A stretch of 64,000 bases of DNA from positions 558,001 through 622,000 of the forward strand of contig JAIXUN010000002.1 of assembly GCA_027483535.1 (NCBI GenBank), read 5' to 3'. Of this stretch, positions 25,894 through 35,222 are shown piece after piece. Under the pieces are notes generated by a model that worked only from the letters and a program-made list of their open reading frames with translations, ran no database searches and had not been told where the DNA came from. Positions within the stretch are counted from its first letter, which is position 1, and every line of letters begins with the position of its first letter. The DNA is from a bacterium (lineage in GTDB: Bacteria > Armatimonadota > Fimbriimonadia > Fimbriimonadales > Fimbriimonadaceae). A program made the position numbers and the translations under genes.

Positions 25894-27207
25894 ATGCAAA
25901 ACGATCCGATGCAGCGTTATCAGCCTGGGCAGCAACCCGGAATGCCCGGCCAGCAGCCAGGCTACACCCCGCCCGCCAACGAGCCTCCGAAGGTGATCGT
26001 GATCAGTGGGAAGCCTGGGGATGAAGGTCCTCTCGGTCCTCCTGAAGAGGTCATGGACCTTCACATCGACGAGTTGCTGAACATCATGGTCGACCTCAAC
26101 GCGTCTGACCTGCACATCTCGCAAAACAGCCCTCCCGTTGTGCGACACGACGGTAAGTTGAAGCGGCTCAACTACGAAGCGCTCTTCCCCGAAGTGATTC
26201 AGCGGATGATGTACGACATCATCTCGGACGACAACATTCAGAAGTTTGAGACCACTTACGAACTCGACTTCTCTTACGCTCTGCCGATTCCGTTCGAGCA
26301 GCGCGTTCCGGGTGGACCTACTTCCCGAGCACGATTCCGGGTCAACCTTTATCGAGAAATGGGATCGACCGCAGCGGCGTTCCGATTGATCGCCTCCAAG
26401 ATTCCGACCATTGAAGAGCTCAGCCTTCCGCACATTCTTAAGCGAATCTGCGAAAAGCCTCGTGGACTGATCATCGTCACCGGACCAACGGGTTCGGGCA
26501 AGTCGACTTCGCTCGCGGCGATGATCAACCACATCAACATGAACCACGCGCACCACATCATTACGATCGAGGACCCGATCGAATATGTGCACCAACACAA
26601 ACTGTCGGTGATCAACCAGCGTGAATTGGGTCAAGACACGAAGTCGTTCTTGAACGCGCTGCGTGCATCTCTTCGGGAAGACCCGGACATCTTGCTCGTT
26701 GGTGAAATGCGCGACATGGAAACCATCTCGCTCGCGGTTACCGCAGCGGAAACGGGCCACTTGGTCTTTGCCACTCTGCACACCAACAACGCTGCTGAGT
26801 CGGTCGACCGAATGATCGACGTTTTCCCTCCCGGACAGCAGGAGCAAATCCGTGTTCAGCTCTCCAACAACCTTGTCGCGATCATCTCGCAGCAATTGTT
26901 GCCTAGGGCTGGCGGAAAGGGTCGGGTGCCTGCCAACGAGATCATGCTCGCCTCGCCCGCTATTCGAAACCTGGTTCGCGAAGCGAAATCGCACCAGATC
27001 ACTTCAATGATCCAAACGTCCGGTGCGATGGGAATGACCACCATGGACCAGTGCCTCCGCGACCTCTTCCTGAAGGGACTGGTTACGTTGGACGAAATCA
27101 TGGCTCGCTGCCAAAACCCAGAAGAACTTAAGAAGATGCTCGCCACTGCCGCCGTTGGCGGTCAAGGTGGTCCCCCTGGCCCCGGAGGACAACCTCCTCG
27201 CCGATAA
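25894..27207 (+). CDS. pilT: Type IV pilus retraction ATPase
   Basis: The product is 437 residues from the ATG at 25894; the frame opens 21 codons earlier, but that segment is not conserved-looking. It disassembles pili and drives twitching. The conserved parts are MVDLNASDLHISQNSPPVVR, Walker A GPTGSGKST, EDPIEYVHQHK, Walker B DILLVGEMRD, TLHTNNAAESVDRMIDVFPP, and the PilT-specific AIRNLVREAKSHQI. An N-terminal Gln/Pro/Gly-rich extension of about 40 residues and a C-terminal GGQGGPPGPGGQPPRR tail are additions not usual in PilT (about 345 aa). The gene follows pilB by 40 bases and precedes pilC. Confidence 0.95.
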   Translation: MQNDPMQRYQPGQQPGMPGQQPGYTPPANEPPKVIVISGKPGDEGPLGPPEEVMDLHIDELLNIMVDLNASDLHISQNSPPVVRHDGKLKRLNYEALFPEVIQRMMYDIISDDNIQKFETTYELDFSYALPIPFEQRVPGGPTSRARFRVNLYREMGSTAAAFRLIASKIPTIEELSLPHILKRICEKPRGLIIVTGPTGSGKSTSLAAMINHINMNHAHHIITIEDPIEYVHQHKLSVINQRELGQDTKSFLNALRASLREDPDILLVGEMRDMETISLAVTAAETGHLVFATLHTNNAAESVDRMIDVFPPGQQEQIRVQLSNNLVAIISQQLLPRAGGKGRVPANEIMLASPAIRNLVREAKSHQITSMIQTSGAMGMTTMDQCLRDLFLKGLVTLDEIMARCQNPEELKKMLATAAVGGQGGPPGPGGQPPRR

Positions 27208-27266
27208 AGCTCCTCCCTGAAAAAGGGTGAACGACCGACAATCTTTCAGTAGTCTAGGAAAACAAC

Positions 27267-28496
27267 ATGCCTGTCTATAACTACACCTTCCGAGACGCCA
27301 TGGGCGGTCTTCAAAAGGGAACTGCCGACGCAGAGAGCGAAGAATTTCTGCGTGGCAAATTCCGTGATCAAGGGCTCGAAATCATCGAGCTCACGATGAT
27401 CAAGGCGAAGAGCCCGAAGACGAAACAGTACGGAAAAATCAAACTTGCGAACTTGTCGGTCTTCTGCCGACAGTTCTCGACGATGGTTGACGCGGGCGTA
27501 TCGCTCGTTCGCTGCTTGGACGTTTTGAGCACGCAAACTCAAGACCCCAGGCTGAAAAAGGTTCTCATCGACCTTTCCACACGGGTTGAGGGAGGCGAAT
27601 CGCTCTCCCGAGCCATGCAACGCCACCCGAAGTCGTTCTCCTCGCTCTTCATCGGTTTGATCAAGGCGGGTGAAGTTGGTGGTGTTCTCGAAGAATCCCT
27701 CCAGCGACTCAGCCAGTTCTTGGAAGCGGACGTTGCACTGCGACGGAAAGTTAAGTCGGCTCTGACCTATCCGGTTCTGGTTATGGTCATGTCGGCGGGT
27801 ATCACCTTCTTCCTCGTCTACTGGTTCGTTCCGCAGTGGGCAGCCATTCTCACCGACTTGGGACTGAAGGCAGACGACCTGCCCGCACCGACTCAGTTCC
27901 TAATCGACATTTCGAACATCCTTCTCCACAAGGGTTGGATCATTCTTCTCTCCACCGCGATCATCATGATCGCGCACCGGCTTTTCGTCTCCACGCGATT
28001 TGGACGTCGGGTGATGGATCGTATCAAGTTGAAGGTTCCGGTTTTCGGAAAACTTCACCACAAGATCTGTCTGGCCCGATTCAGCCGAACGATGGGTACG
28101 TTGCTCACCTCCGGTGTTCCGATCCTTCAGGCGATGGAAACGGTTGCAGGCACGATCGGAAACACGATCATGTCCGACTCCATCCTTGAGGCACGAGCCC
28201 GGATCCGAGAAGGAGACCGAATTGGCGACCCGCTTGAAGCATCCAAGCTCTTCCCGCCGATGGTTGTTCACATGATCGGCGTCGGTGAAGAGTCCGGTTC
28301 GCTCGACTTCATGCTCCAAAAGATCGCTGACTTCTACGAGGCAGAAGTGGAAGCCGCCCTGGCTTCGCTCACTGCGGCGCTGGAACCGATCATGATCGTC
28401 AGCCTCGGCTTTATCGTCGGCTTCATCGTTATCTCGATGTTCTTGCCGCTCGTTAAAGTTATCAGCTCGCTGTCTTCTGGCGGCGGCGAAGAGTAA
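27267..28496 (+). CDS. pilC: Type IV pilus inner-membrane platform protein
   Basis: This 409-residue protein of the GspF/PilC family forms the inner-membrane platform contacted by PilB and PilT. The N-terminus is YNYTFRDAMGGLQKGTADAE. There are two repeated GspF domains, the first with FCRQFSTMVDAGVSLVRCLD and the second with FSRTMGTLLTSGVPILQAME, and three hydrophobic helices (near 165-190, 215-235 and 375-400). The C-terminus VGFIVISMFLPLVKVIS is standard. AGGAAA before the ATG could serve as a weak ribosome site. It is followed by a hairpin at 28518-28553. Confidence 0.96.
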   Translation: MPVYNYTFRDAMGGLQKGTADAESEEFLRGKFRDQGLEIIELTMIKAKSPKTKQYGKIKLANLSVFCRQFSTMVDAGVSLVRCLDVLSTQTQDPRLKKVLIDLSTRVEGGESLSRAMQRHPKSFSSLFIGLIKAGEVGGVLEESLQRLSQFLEADVALRRKVKSALTYPVLVMVMSAGITFFLVYWFVPQWAAILTDLGLKADDLPAPTQFLIDISNILLHKGWIILLSTAIIMIAHRLFVSTRFGRRVMDRIKLKVPVFGKLHHKICLARFSRTMGTLLTSGVPILQAMETVAGTIGNTIMSDSILEARARIREGDRIGDPLEASKLFPPMVVHMIGVGEESGSLDFMLQKIADFYEAEVEAALASLTAALEPIMIVSLGFIVGFIVISMFLPLVKVISSLSSGGGEE

Positions 28497-28517
28497 GCGG
28501 CTCAAATCGCTCATCAA

Positions 28518-28553
28518 AAGGGACTCTCGGCAGACAGGCGTCGAGGGTCCCTT
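28518..28553 (+). terminator. Hairpin after pilC (partial terminator or processing site)
   Basis: A 12-bp stem with one mismatch (28518-28529 with 28542-28553) and a 12-base loop follows the pilC stop. The downstream bases (CTGATTTC) are only weakly T-rich, so termination would be leaky. It may separate expression of pilBTC from pilD and the pilins. Confidence 0.55.
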
Positions 28554-28653
28554 CTGATTTCAGGTACCGTTTTTAACTTAGAAGGGGTAGTATGCCCCTG
28601 CAGATTTCGCGGCAAAGAGTGTCGCCATCGGAGCAAGGAGGACCGACGAACAG

Positions 28654-29745
28654 ATGTTTCCAGAATGGACTTGGATCGTTGGCTTTTTCCTTGGGGCGAC
28701 CATTGGAAGCTTCCTAAACGTCGTCATTTACCGTCTGCCTCGCAAGATTTCACTCGCGAATCCCAGCAAGAGTTTCTGCCCCAACTGCAAGCACCCTCTG
28801 GATATGCCAGACCTCGTGCCGCTGTTCAGTTGGCTGGCTTCGAAAGGGAAGTGCCGATACTGTCAAGTCAAAATTGCTCCCCGCTATTTCTTTGTCGAGG
28901 TTGTCACGGGAACCCTTTGGGCCGGAATTTGGTGGCGCTACTTTGTGGATGGCGGACCCAATAGCGATTGGATCAGAGGCTGTATCTATCTGGCAACGGC
29001 CGCCACGTTGGTTGCCATCATCTTCATCGACTGGGAGCTGTACATCATCCCAGACGAGATCAACGCTTTTCTTCTCTTCTTAGGAATCCTCTTCGCTTCC
29101 GTTACCGGACGTTGGACCGAGTTCGCCTGGGGCTATTTGGTCGGCTGGGGAGTTCTGTGGGGCATCGCGTTCCTTGGTCGAGTCGCTTTTGGAAAGGATG
29201 CGATGGGTCACGGCGATATCAAGATGATGCGCGGTATTGGAGCCGTCATCGGCGCCGGATTCGTTCTTGGATCGATCGCAATCGCGGTGGTTGCGGGCCT
29301 GGTGATTCCGCTTCTTCTTCTTGCCGCACGTAGTCTGAAGGGCAAAACGGCGACCGAGGATGGGGCAGCCGAAACTGAAGAGAGTCTAGAGGAATACAAG
29401 CCGGAACCGATCAAAGACCTCGTGGTGCTAGGAGCTTGTTACCTTGTCTCGCTCGATGTGGTCGGAATTTTCTGGCCGGAGCTCTGGAAAAAACTCGGCT
29501 ACGATCCGGAGTCGGAGAGCATCGAGGAAGACGATTGGAAGCCATCGGTGACCACGATTCCGTTCGGTCCCTACTTGGCAATTGGCGCAATCACCTGTAT
29601 GGTATTTCCTGGGTTGGTGTCGGGTCTCTGGGATTCGTATTGGAAGCGAATGACGGGTGAGTCTGAATCTGGAAAAGAAGCGTCTGTACACCAGGTGGAA
29701 TGGCAACCTAAAAGCCCGGGATCGGAAAAGTTTGCAAATTTATGA
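28654..29745 (+). CDS. pilD: Prepilin peptidase/N-methyltransferase
   Basis: This integral membrane aspartic protease removes prepilin leaders and methylates the new N-terminus. Its 363 residues exceed the usual 260-290. The N-terminal cytosolic domain has two zinc Cys pairs (C42/C45 and C67/C70). The catalytic aspartates are in FIDWELYIIPDE and the GxGD motif AMGHGDIKMM. An acidic loop (ATEDGAAETEESLEEY) and a further helix-containing C-terminal segment are extra. AAGGAGG lies about 12 bases before the ATG. The gene stands just before three large prepilin genes, its likely substrates. Confidence 0.95.
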   Translation: MFPEWTWIVGFFLGATIGSFLNVVIYRLPRKISLANPSKSFCPNCKHPLDMPDLVPLFSWLASKGKCRYCQVKIAPRYFFVEVVTGTLWAGIWWRYFVDGGPNSDWIRGCIYLATAATLVAIIFIDWELYIIPDEINAFLLFLGILFASVTGRWTEFAWGYLVGWGVLWGIAFLGRVAFGKDAMGHGDIKMMRGIGAVIGAGFVLGSIAIAVVAGLVIPLLLLAARSLKGKTATEDGAAETEESLEEYKPEPIKDLVVLGACYLVSLDVVGIFWPELWKKLGYDPESESIEEDDWKPSVTTIPFGPYLAIGAITCMVFPGLVSGLWDSYWKRMTGESESGKEASVHQVEWQPKSPGSEKFANL

Positions 29746-29820
29746 CGGCTATTCGCGGAACAGGTTTCTAGATCGGGTAGTCAGACCAATGAGGGGATTT
29801 CTATAAAGGAAGGTACAAGA

Positions 29821-30762
29821 ATGATGGGTAGCACCGCGACAACGCAAAATGCATCCGCCGCTAGGGCAAATCGCCGGTGGCGCGCCTTTACGATGGTCGA
29901 GTTGTTGACCGTGATTGCGATCATCGCCATCCTGGCGGCGATCACCTTCCCGGTTTACGCTCGCGTGAAAGACAGCGCTTTTAAGAGCAGCGACATCAGC
30001 AACATGAATGCGATTCGCGTAGCTCTTCAGCAGTATCGCGCAGACCAAGGCGGATATCCTCCCGCGCTGCTGGGCTACATCACGCCCTACCAGTTCCAAT
30101 CGGGAACGGCTGAAGTGATTCCCGCCAACCTTGTTGTCGGCGCCCTGTATCCAAAACGAATTGAGAGCCTAGACACTCTTCGCCCGAACTATGCGCGAGT
30201 GCCGAAGGACCTCTTAGTGGCAGGTGTCTGGCCCGCAGGCGATAACCGAGCCGTAGGATCGGCCCCCTTCATCGACTTGAACGGAGACGGTGTCATCAGC
30301 GCCCTCGACGACACGGCCCAGGCACGCCAAGCGTTTTCTTCCGACGTCTCGAACGTTGCAGGCCTTAGCTACTTCGCTTACGACCTCACCGGAGCCGGCG
30401 AGTATGCGCAATCTTCCAGCCCTGCGGCAAACGATGCCGGTCGGTTCTGGGCGATCAGCGGTTACGACGTCGCCCCGATTCGACTCGGCGACGGAGCGTC
30501 GGCTTACGAAGTTCACTACACCCGGTTCTGGTCGGGATTTGGTGTCGCGGCGGGAAGCGCGCAAGACGACCCACGGCAGCTTGGCTACACCGAGCCGCCA
30601 GAGTCGACGGTGATCACCTGGAACACCTACTTTAGAAGCTACTCGGGAACGAACACTCTCGCCAACGGTGCCAGCAAGGACATTGTCCTCTTCCTGGGCG
30701 GTTCAGCTAAGGCCGTTGATTCGCGCCTGATGTCCGAAAGAGCCTGGCGACTGGAGCCCTAA
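29821..30762 (+). CDS. Type IV prepilin (candidate major or minor pilin)
   Basis: The product is 313 residues. A 23-residue leader ending RRWRA precedes FTMVELLTVIAIIAILAAIT, the class III prepilin N-terminus with the conserved Glu at +5. The residue before the cleavage site is Ala instead of Gly. After the helix, NMNAIRVALQQYRADQGGYPPALL is the familiar pseudopilin start. The C-terminal part has an Asp/Asn-rich loop (DLNGDGVISALDD), which could bind calcium as in GspG-type pseudopilins. A good ribosome site (AAAGGAAGG) precedes the ATGATG pair. It is larger than a typical PilA (about 150) and is the smallest prepilin in this locus. Confidence 0.9.
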   Translation: MMGSTATTQNASAARANRRWRAFTMVELLTVIAIIAILAAITFPVYARVKDSAFKSSDISNMNAIRVALQQYRADQGGYPPALLGYITPYQFQSGTAEVIPANLVVGALYPKRIESLDTLRPNYARVPKDLLVAGVWPAGDNRAVGSAPFIDLNGDGVISALDDTAQARQAFSSDVSNVAGLSYFAYDLTGAGEYAQSSSPAANDAGRFWAISGYDVAPIRLGDGASAYEVHYTRFWSGFGVAAGSAQDDPRQLGYTEPPESTVITWNTYFRSYSGTNTLANGASKDIVLFLGGSAKAVDSRLMSERAWRLEP

Positions 30763-30824
30763 CGGAGGCTCTTGCCTCCCCTGACCTTCCTTGCACTGAA
30801 ATGCTAGGGCAGAGAATTCTCACC

Positions 30825-32879
30825 ATGAATCAGAATCAAGCGCCGTATCGCAACCAACAGCGTGGCACCACCCTTGTTGAGGTGCTGGTTGTCATTGTTG
30901 TCTTCCTGGTTGGCATATTGGCCGTTGCGCAGATTTTCCCTGGTGGATTCCGAATTCTGGACCGCACCCGTGACGCCGCGATGGCATCGGCCCTGCTCGA
31001 TTCTGAGTTGGAGAGACTCAAGGCGAAGGGCGGAAGCGTTCCTAACTACATCGCCGCGGTTCAGCCACTCGGAAACGGCCTTTATAGCATCGACATCACG
31101 CGCTCGCCCCAAGATTACGCACCGAACGCCACGGGCATTCGGAATGATGGAGTCGCGATGGTTGGAGCAAATCCGACTGAGCCCTGGACCCTTGTTTCCG
31201 GTGCAAACCATTTTCGCAGAATCGTTGGCGAGGGCCATCGACTCTCTGCTCCCAGATTCTTGAGCGGAGCGGCAAACTCCGGTGCGCCGTTCGGATCGGT
31301 CGTGAACGTCGATTTTGCGCCTCTGGAAGTTCCTCGGGACGCCTCGCAACCGCTGGATCTCGCCATCTACGGTCGAGAGTACATGGTGCGCCGTGGAGAT
31401 CGTCCGACGGGAGACCTTGCCGAATACGAAGTCTCGCTGCAAGATGCAGAAGGACAGAACGCACGGATTCACTTCCCGAACCTCGCCGGTGGAGCACCTG
31501 CGCTTTATCGAGTATCGGCCACCGTCAACGCTCTCCTAGGGGGCAACCTTGTCCAGTACGCTTTGGTCGCCCAGGTGCCTACTGCTGGAGTCGATCCGGT
31601 CGTAGCGGCAAGCGCAGTCTTCGCACCGCTTCCAGCTGGAGCGACCTTCGTGAGCCTCGACCCCAGTTCGCTGCGGGTGAACCGGCTTTATGAGGAAGTT
31701 CCGTTCAACCTTCCCATCGCGTTTACGCCGGGCAATGCGTTCCAATACACGGTTTTGAACCGCCAACTTGGCATCTTGATGTTCAATCCGGCCGCATACA
31801 GTCAATTCGATCAGCGCCCGGGTAGCTCGCGCGAGCCGAATCGAGTATTCCTTGATTACACGGTTAAAGACTGGCGAGCATTGCGAGAGGATTTCCGACT
31901 ATCGGCGACCAGCGTCAACGTTGACCAACCTAACGGAACGACGGACGTCTTCCCGGTCGCGAACAACGTCTACCGAGTGGCTATTCCGAGCATGCGAACC
32001 GTTGACGATCGCGCTCCTGACAACACCGTTGAGCAGCAACTTGAACTCAGCGCGCTGTTCGAGCTCGTTCCCCCGGCTTCACGACTCACGATTGACCTCT
32101 CGCCCACTCAAGGAGCCGGGACCGACAACCTGTACGTCGTCGATCTCGACACGGGCGGCGTTCTGTTCGAATCCTTCAACGGTGTGCAAACCCTGCGCGT
32201 GAACAAAGGTCTGGGTGAACTTCAGTTCTTTGATGCCGATGCCAACCCGGTGAACGGCGTGACTGGAGCGCTGCTCTTGCCCACGGGCGCCACCGACGTT
32301 GTTAGGCTGGACGATCGCTCCCTGCGGGTGGTCTACTCGGCCAAAAAGAACTGGGCCCTTCACATCTTCAAAGCGGCGAACCGCTACTCGGTCTCGCCGA
32401 CCGCGACCGGGCTTCTCGCTCCGACCTTTGTCTACCCTGGCGGTGCCAACCCGACCTTGGCCGGACTCAACCGACGCATCTACTTCCCGCGAATGGACGC
32501 CGGACAGACGGTAAGCATCGGCCGGCTTCACTACATTGACTCGAACGGTGTTCCTCGAACTCTTGAGGGCGTCCAAGGTGTGGTTCGCTTCTACACCCGA
32601 AACGAGTCGATCGCGATTCCAATGCCCGCCATCGACCTTGAGGAGATCGTGCCCGACGCCAACCCCGTCAACTGCCGACTCAACCTGACTCGACCTGGTG
32701 GACCGCTCGAAGGCGTACGCGGAGCAAGCATCAAGGCTCGCGCCTTTTGGAACCCTAACTTCTTTGCCCTCACCAACGACCAAGTGCAGAACTTGAACTT
32801 CGGCTACTCGCGATGGGCCAGGCAATGGAACATTCGCACGAAGGAAACCTTTATCGACCGAAACGAGTCTGCGGAATGA
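30825..32879 (+). CDS. Large PilV-like prepilin
   Basis: About 684 residues from the ATG at 30825 (an in-frame ATG at 30801 is an alternative). The leader ends QQRG and is followed by TTLVEVLVVIVVFLVGILAV, a class III prepilin signature with Gly at -1 and Glu at +5. The next stretch, RDAAMASALLDSELERLKAK, resembles PilV/GspI minor pilins. The remaining 600 or so residues are Asn/Thr/Val-rich beta-type sequence of no family I know. PilV proteins are usually about 150-200 residues, so this is an outsized one. It shares a short overlap (ATGA) with the next prepilin gene. Confidence 0.88.
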   Translation: MNQNQAPYRNQQRGTTLVEVLVVIVVFLVGILAVAQIFPGGFRILDRTRDAAMASALLDSELERLKAKGGSVPNYIAAVQPLGNGLYSIDITRSPQDYAPNATGIRNDGVAMVGANPTEPWTLVSGANHFRRIVGEGHRLSAPRFLSGAANSGAPFGSVVNVDFAPLEVPRDASQPLDLAIYGREYMVRRGDRPTGDLAEYEVSLQDAEGQNARIHFPNLAGGAPALYRVSATVNALLGGNLVQYALVAQVPTAGVDPVVAASAVFAPLPAGATFVSLDPSSLRVNRLYEEVPFNLPIAFTPGNAFQYTVLNRQLGILMFNPAAYSQFDQRPGSSREPNRVFLDYTVKDWRALREDFRLSATSVNVDQPNGTTDVFPVANNVYRVAIPSMRTVDDRAPDNTVEQQLELSALFELVPPASRLTIDLSPTQGAGTDNLYVVDLDTGGVLFESFNGVQTLRVNKGLGELQFFDADANPVNGVTGALLLPTGATDVVRLDDRSLRVVYSAKKNWALHIFKAANRYSVSPTATGLLAPTFVYPGGANPTLAGLNRRIYFPRMDAGQTVSIGRLHYIDSNGVPRTLEGVQGVVRFYTRNESIAIPMPAIDLEEIVPDANPVNCRLNLTRPGGPLEGVRGASIKARAFWNPNFFALTNDQVQNLNFGYSRWARQWNIRTKETFIDRNESAE

Positions 32880-35218
32880 GGGCGATCATGACTGAGAAAC
32901 AATCCACCGTGGAAACGAAAGTGAAGACGCTAAAAAACGGTCGTAGGGCATTTACGCTCGTCGAACTCATTACCGTTATCGCCATCACGGGTGTCCTGCT
33001 GAGCATCATCATCGTGCCGCTCTTCCAGGGTTTTAACTTCACTCGAACGGCTCAGGCATACGGAGACGCTCAAGATAGAGCGCGCGTCCTGGTCGACAAA
33101 CTGACCACCGAAATCGGCTCTGCAAGTTTGGTCCGAGACCCGAACGGCGTTGGCGGACTGGTCAACATTGAAGTGCCTGTCCCGGCTCAGGGCAAAGCTC
33201 CAGACGGAACGCGAGTGACCCCGACCAATGCAGGCGCGATCGTGCTTGTGGGTCTTCCTTTTGCGAAACTCGATATCGTGATGCCTTCCAAAGAAGGACG
33301 CGACCCTGCCGCCCCCGGAACCTACATCGATCCCGCAACCGGAAAGATCGACCCTACGTTGAGTGCTCCGAAAGGGCAAGTCACCCTCCCGATGGCCCCG
33401 GGTCAAACGATCCGCCGCTACTGGATCGGTCGCCGAGATCCGTTCCAAGAGTATGCCAACCCCTACGATGGACTCCTTGTTCGAACCGCAGGTGGACGAG
33501 ACAACCTTTACGTCCTCTATTCGGCTGAAGTCGAACCTTACATTCCCGTAAACACCGGAGCCGGCACGGTGATGTCGACCAACCCACGGTTCTTCAATGT
33601 CGACCCTCGTACCGTGAACGGCGTAGTATCGCAGCCTCTGCTCGATGACCCCAACTTCTTCTTGCCAGACCGAGATGGGGCAGGGAATATCATTGCGAAC
33701 AACGCGAAGGCGGTTCGGATTCGAAACTGGATCCGACGCGCGACGATTCTCACTGAAGTCTCCCGGTACGACATGGTTCTTCCCGCTTACGAGCGAAGCA
33801 CCAGGCTCGTCAACCTCGATGCCATCGCCGGAGCACCCGGGCAATACACGCCGCGAATGGTTCCGCTGATGCAACTGAAGCCGTCGCGAGTCAGCAACGA
33901 CCCCACCACCGGGCAAACTGCGTCGCGCTTGGGCGAAGAGTCGGACAACGGTCCCGAAATCGGACCGGAAGTCTTCCGCGGTCAGTACGGTCAGTGGAGC
34001 AACCTGCGGGTGCGGATCTATCCCTCCGGCTTCACGACGGGCAACTTCTACGTTGTCGGACGAAAGCGCTCGGCCCAGTTAGTTCCGGGCAACTATCCGA
34101 GCAGCAACCTCAACGATTTCTCGGTCTATCTGATGGACCCCGTCGACGTCGCGCCGGACACGGACGACTCTGTAGGACTTGAAGTTTTCAACGCCTCGGT
34201 CTTTGCTCGAAGCGTATCAACGGGTCGGCGATATCCTTTCTCCGACGCGATCAGTGCTGCAAACACGGTATCGGGATGGCTGAGTTCCACGAATACCGAC
34301 TATCGCGACAACTTCATGCCGTTCGTTGTGAACAGCTCAACCGGAGCCGTTGTTACCGGATTCCCGATTGGGTCGGTAGGCAATCCGACGGCCGCATTCC
34401 CTCCGGTAGGCGTACAAAACCTTCCGGAGCGACCTGCGGGCGATTCCTTCACGCCAACGAACGACCCGGCGGTTGGAACGGGTACGTTCTCAGACGCTCA
34501 GTTCGCCTCGATCAATCGACAGTTCAATAAGATCTGGGCCGATGCTCGCAACAACCAAAACGGAGTTCCGGCTTGGCTGGGTGAAGTCGGTGGAGCCCAT
34601 CGCTTTATCGACCTTCGAGTAACGCCGCAACTAGATGGCACTCTCGGACCGTTGCACCCGACCTCGCCGCTGGGTGGAGCCGCAGGAGCTCCGCTACGTC
34701 GATGCCGCGTGGTGCCGGGTAGCGAGGAAGTCTTCGGTCCGGATCAGAATCCGGGACCGAACTACGGAACCCTCATCCGATATCGCCGAGTCACGCGAGA
34801 GCCGGGTCCCAACGAGTATCGAATCAACTACGGAGATCTTCCGGAGCCGGATTACGCTGCGCTGGGCCTTGCCGTCCCGCCTGCTGGCTACACTCCCGGC
34901 AACTTCGTCAGCGCTGTTATTCAGCCCCGGTTCAGAGCGGGCTACATCCAGCTCTGCAGCCAACCGGAGGTTCCGATCCCGGCTCAGATGACCGAAGTCG
35001 ACCCCATCACGGGCAACACGGTCTCTGGTCCCGGAGAGGTCCGTGTGGCGTACCGTTTCCAATTCACAGGGAACAACGACATCGTCGCTGTCGACTATGA
35101 CACTAGGGATCTGATCTCCATCCTGCTGACCATCCGGAACTATCCGCAATCCACGGTTCCGAATCCGCAGACCGTTACGTTGAAGGCAACCGCTGCTGTA
35201 CGCAATTTCACTCGATAA
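32876..35218 (+). CDS. Large PilW/GspJ-like prepilin
   Basis: About 780 residues from the ATG at 32876, which overlaps the preceding stop; ATG 32888 is an alternative. A basic leader ends NGRRA, followed by FTLVELITVIAITGVLLSII: the class III helix with Glu at +5 but Ala at -1. The following region (FTRTAQAYGDAQDRARVLVDKL) resembles PilW/GspJ minor pilins. The large C-terminal domain is rich in Pro, Gly and Asp, has no Cys pair apparent in its conserved core, and matches no family I can name. It sits between the PilV-like and PilX-like genes, the order usual for minor pilin operons. Confidence 0.87.
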   Translation: MRAIMTEKQSTVETKVKTLKNGRRAFTLVELITVIAITGVLLSIIIVPLFQGFNFTRTAQAYGDAQDRARVLVDKLTTEIGSASLVRDPNGVGGLVNIEVPVPAQGKAPDGTRVTPTNAGAIVLVGLPFAKLDIVMPSKEGRDPAAPGTYIDPATGKIDPTLSAPKGQVTLPMAPGQTIRRYWIGRRDPFQEYANPYDGLLVRTAGGRDNLYVLYSAEVEPYIPVNTGAGTVMSTNPRFFNVDPRTVNGVVSQPLLDDPNFFLPDRDGAGNIIANNAKAVRIRNWIRRATILTEVSRYDMVLPAYERSTRLVNLDAIAGAPGQYTPRMVPLMQLKPSRVSNDPTTGQTASRLGEESDNGPEIGPEVFRGQYGQWSNLRVRIYPSGFTTGNFYVVGRKRSAQLVPGNYPSSNLNDFSVYLMDPVDVAPDTDDSVGLEVFNASVFARSVSTGRRYPFSDAISAANTVSGWLSSTNTDYRDNFMPFVVNSSTGAVVTGFPIGSVGNPTAAFPPVGVQNLPERPAGDSFTPTNDPAVGTGTFSDAQFASINRQFNKIWADARNNQNGVPAWLGEVGGAHRFIDLRVTPQLDGTLGPLHPTSPLGGAAGAPLRRCRVVPGSEEVFGPDQNPGPNYGTLIRYRRVTREPGPNEYRINYGDLPEPDYAALGLAVPPAGYTPGNFVSAVIQPRFRAGYIQLCSQPEVPIPAQMTEVDPITGNTVSGPGEVRVAYRFQFTGNNDIVAVDYDTRDLISILLTIRNYPQSTVPNPQTVTLKATAAVRNFTR

Positions 35219-35222
35219 GGCT

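Noticed and set aside
25864-26994. Minus-strand open frame of 376 codons
   Set aside because: Antisense to the clearly conserved pilT; the translation is Arg/Val/Asp-rich with no motif.
29802-29807. TATAAA as a -10 element for the first prepilin gene
   Set aside because: No -35-like sequence lies at the right distance (AGTCAG at 29779-29784), so a promoter cannot be supported.
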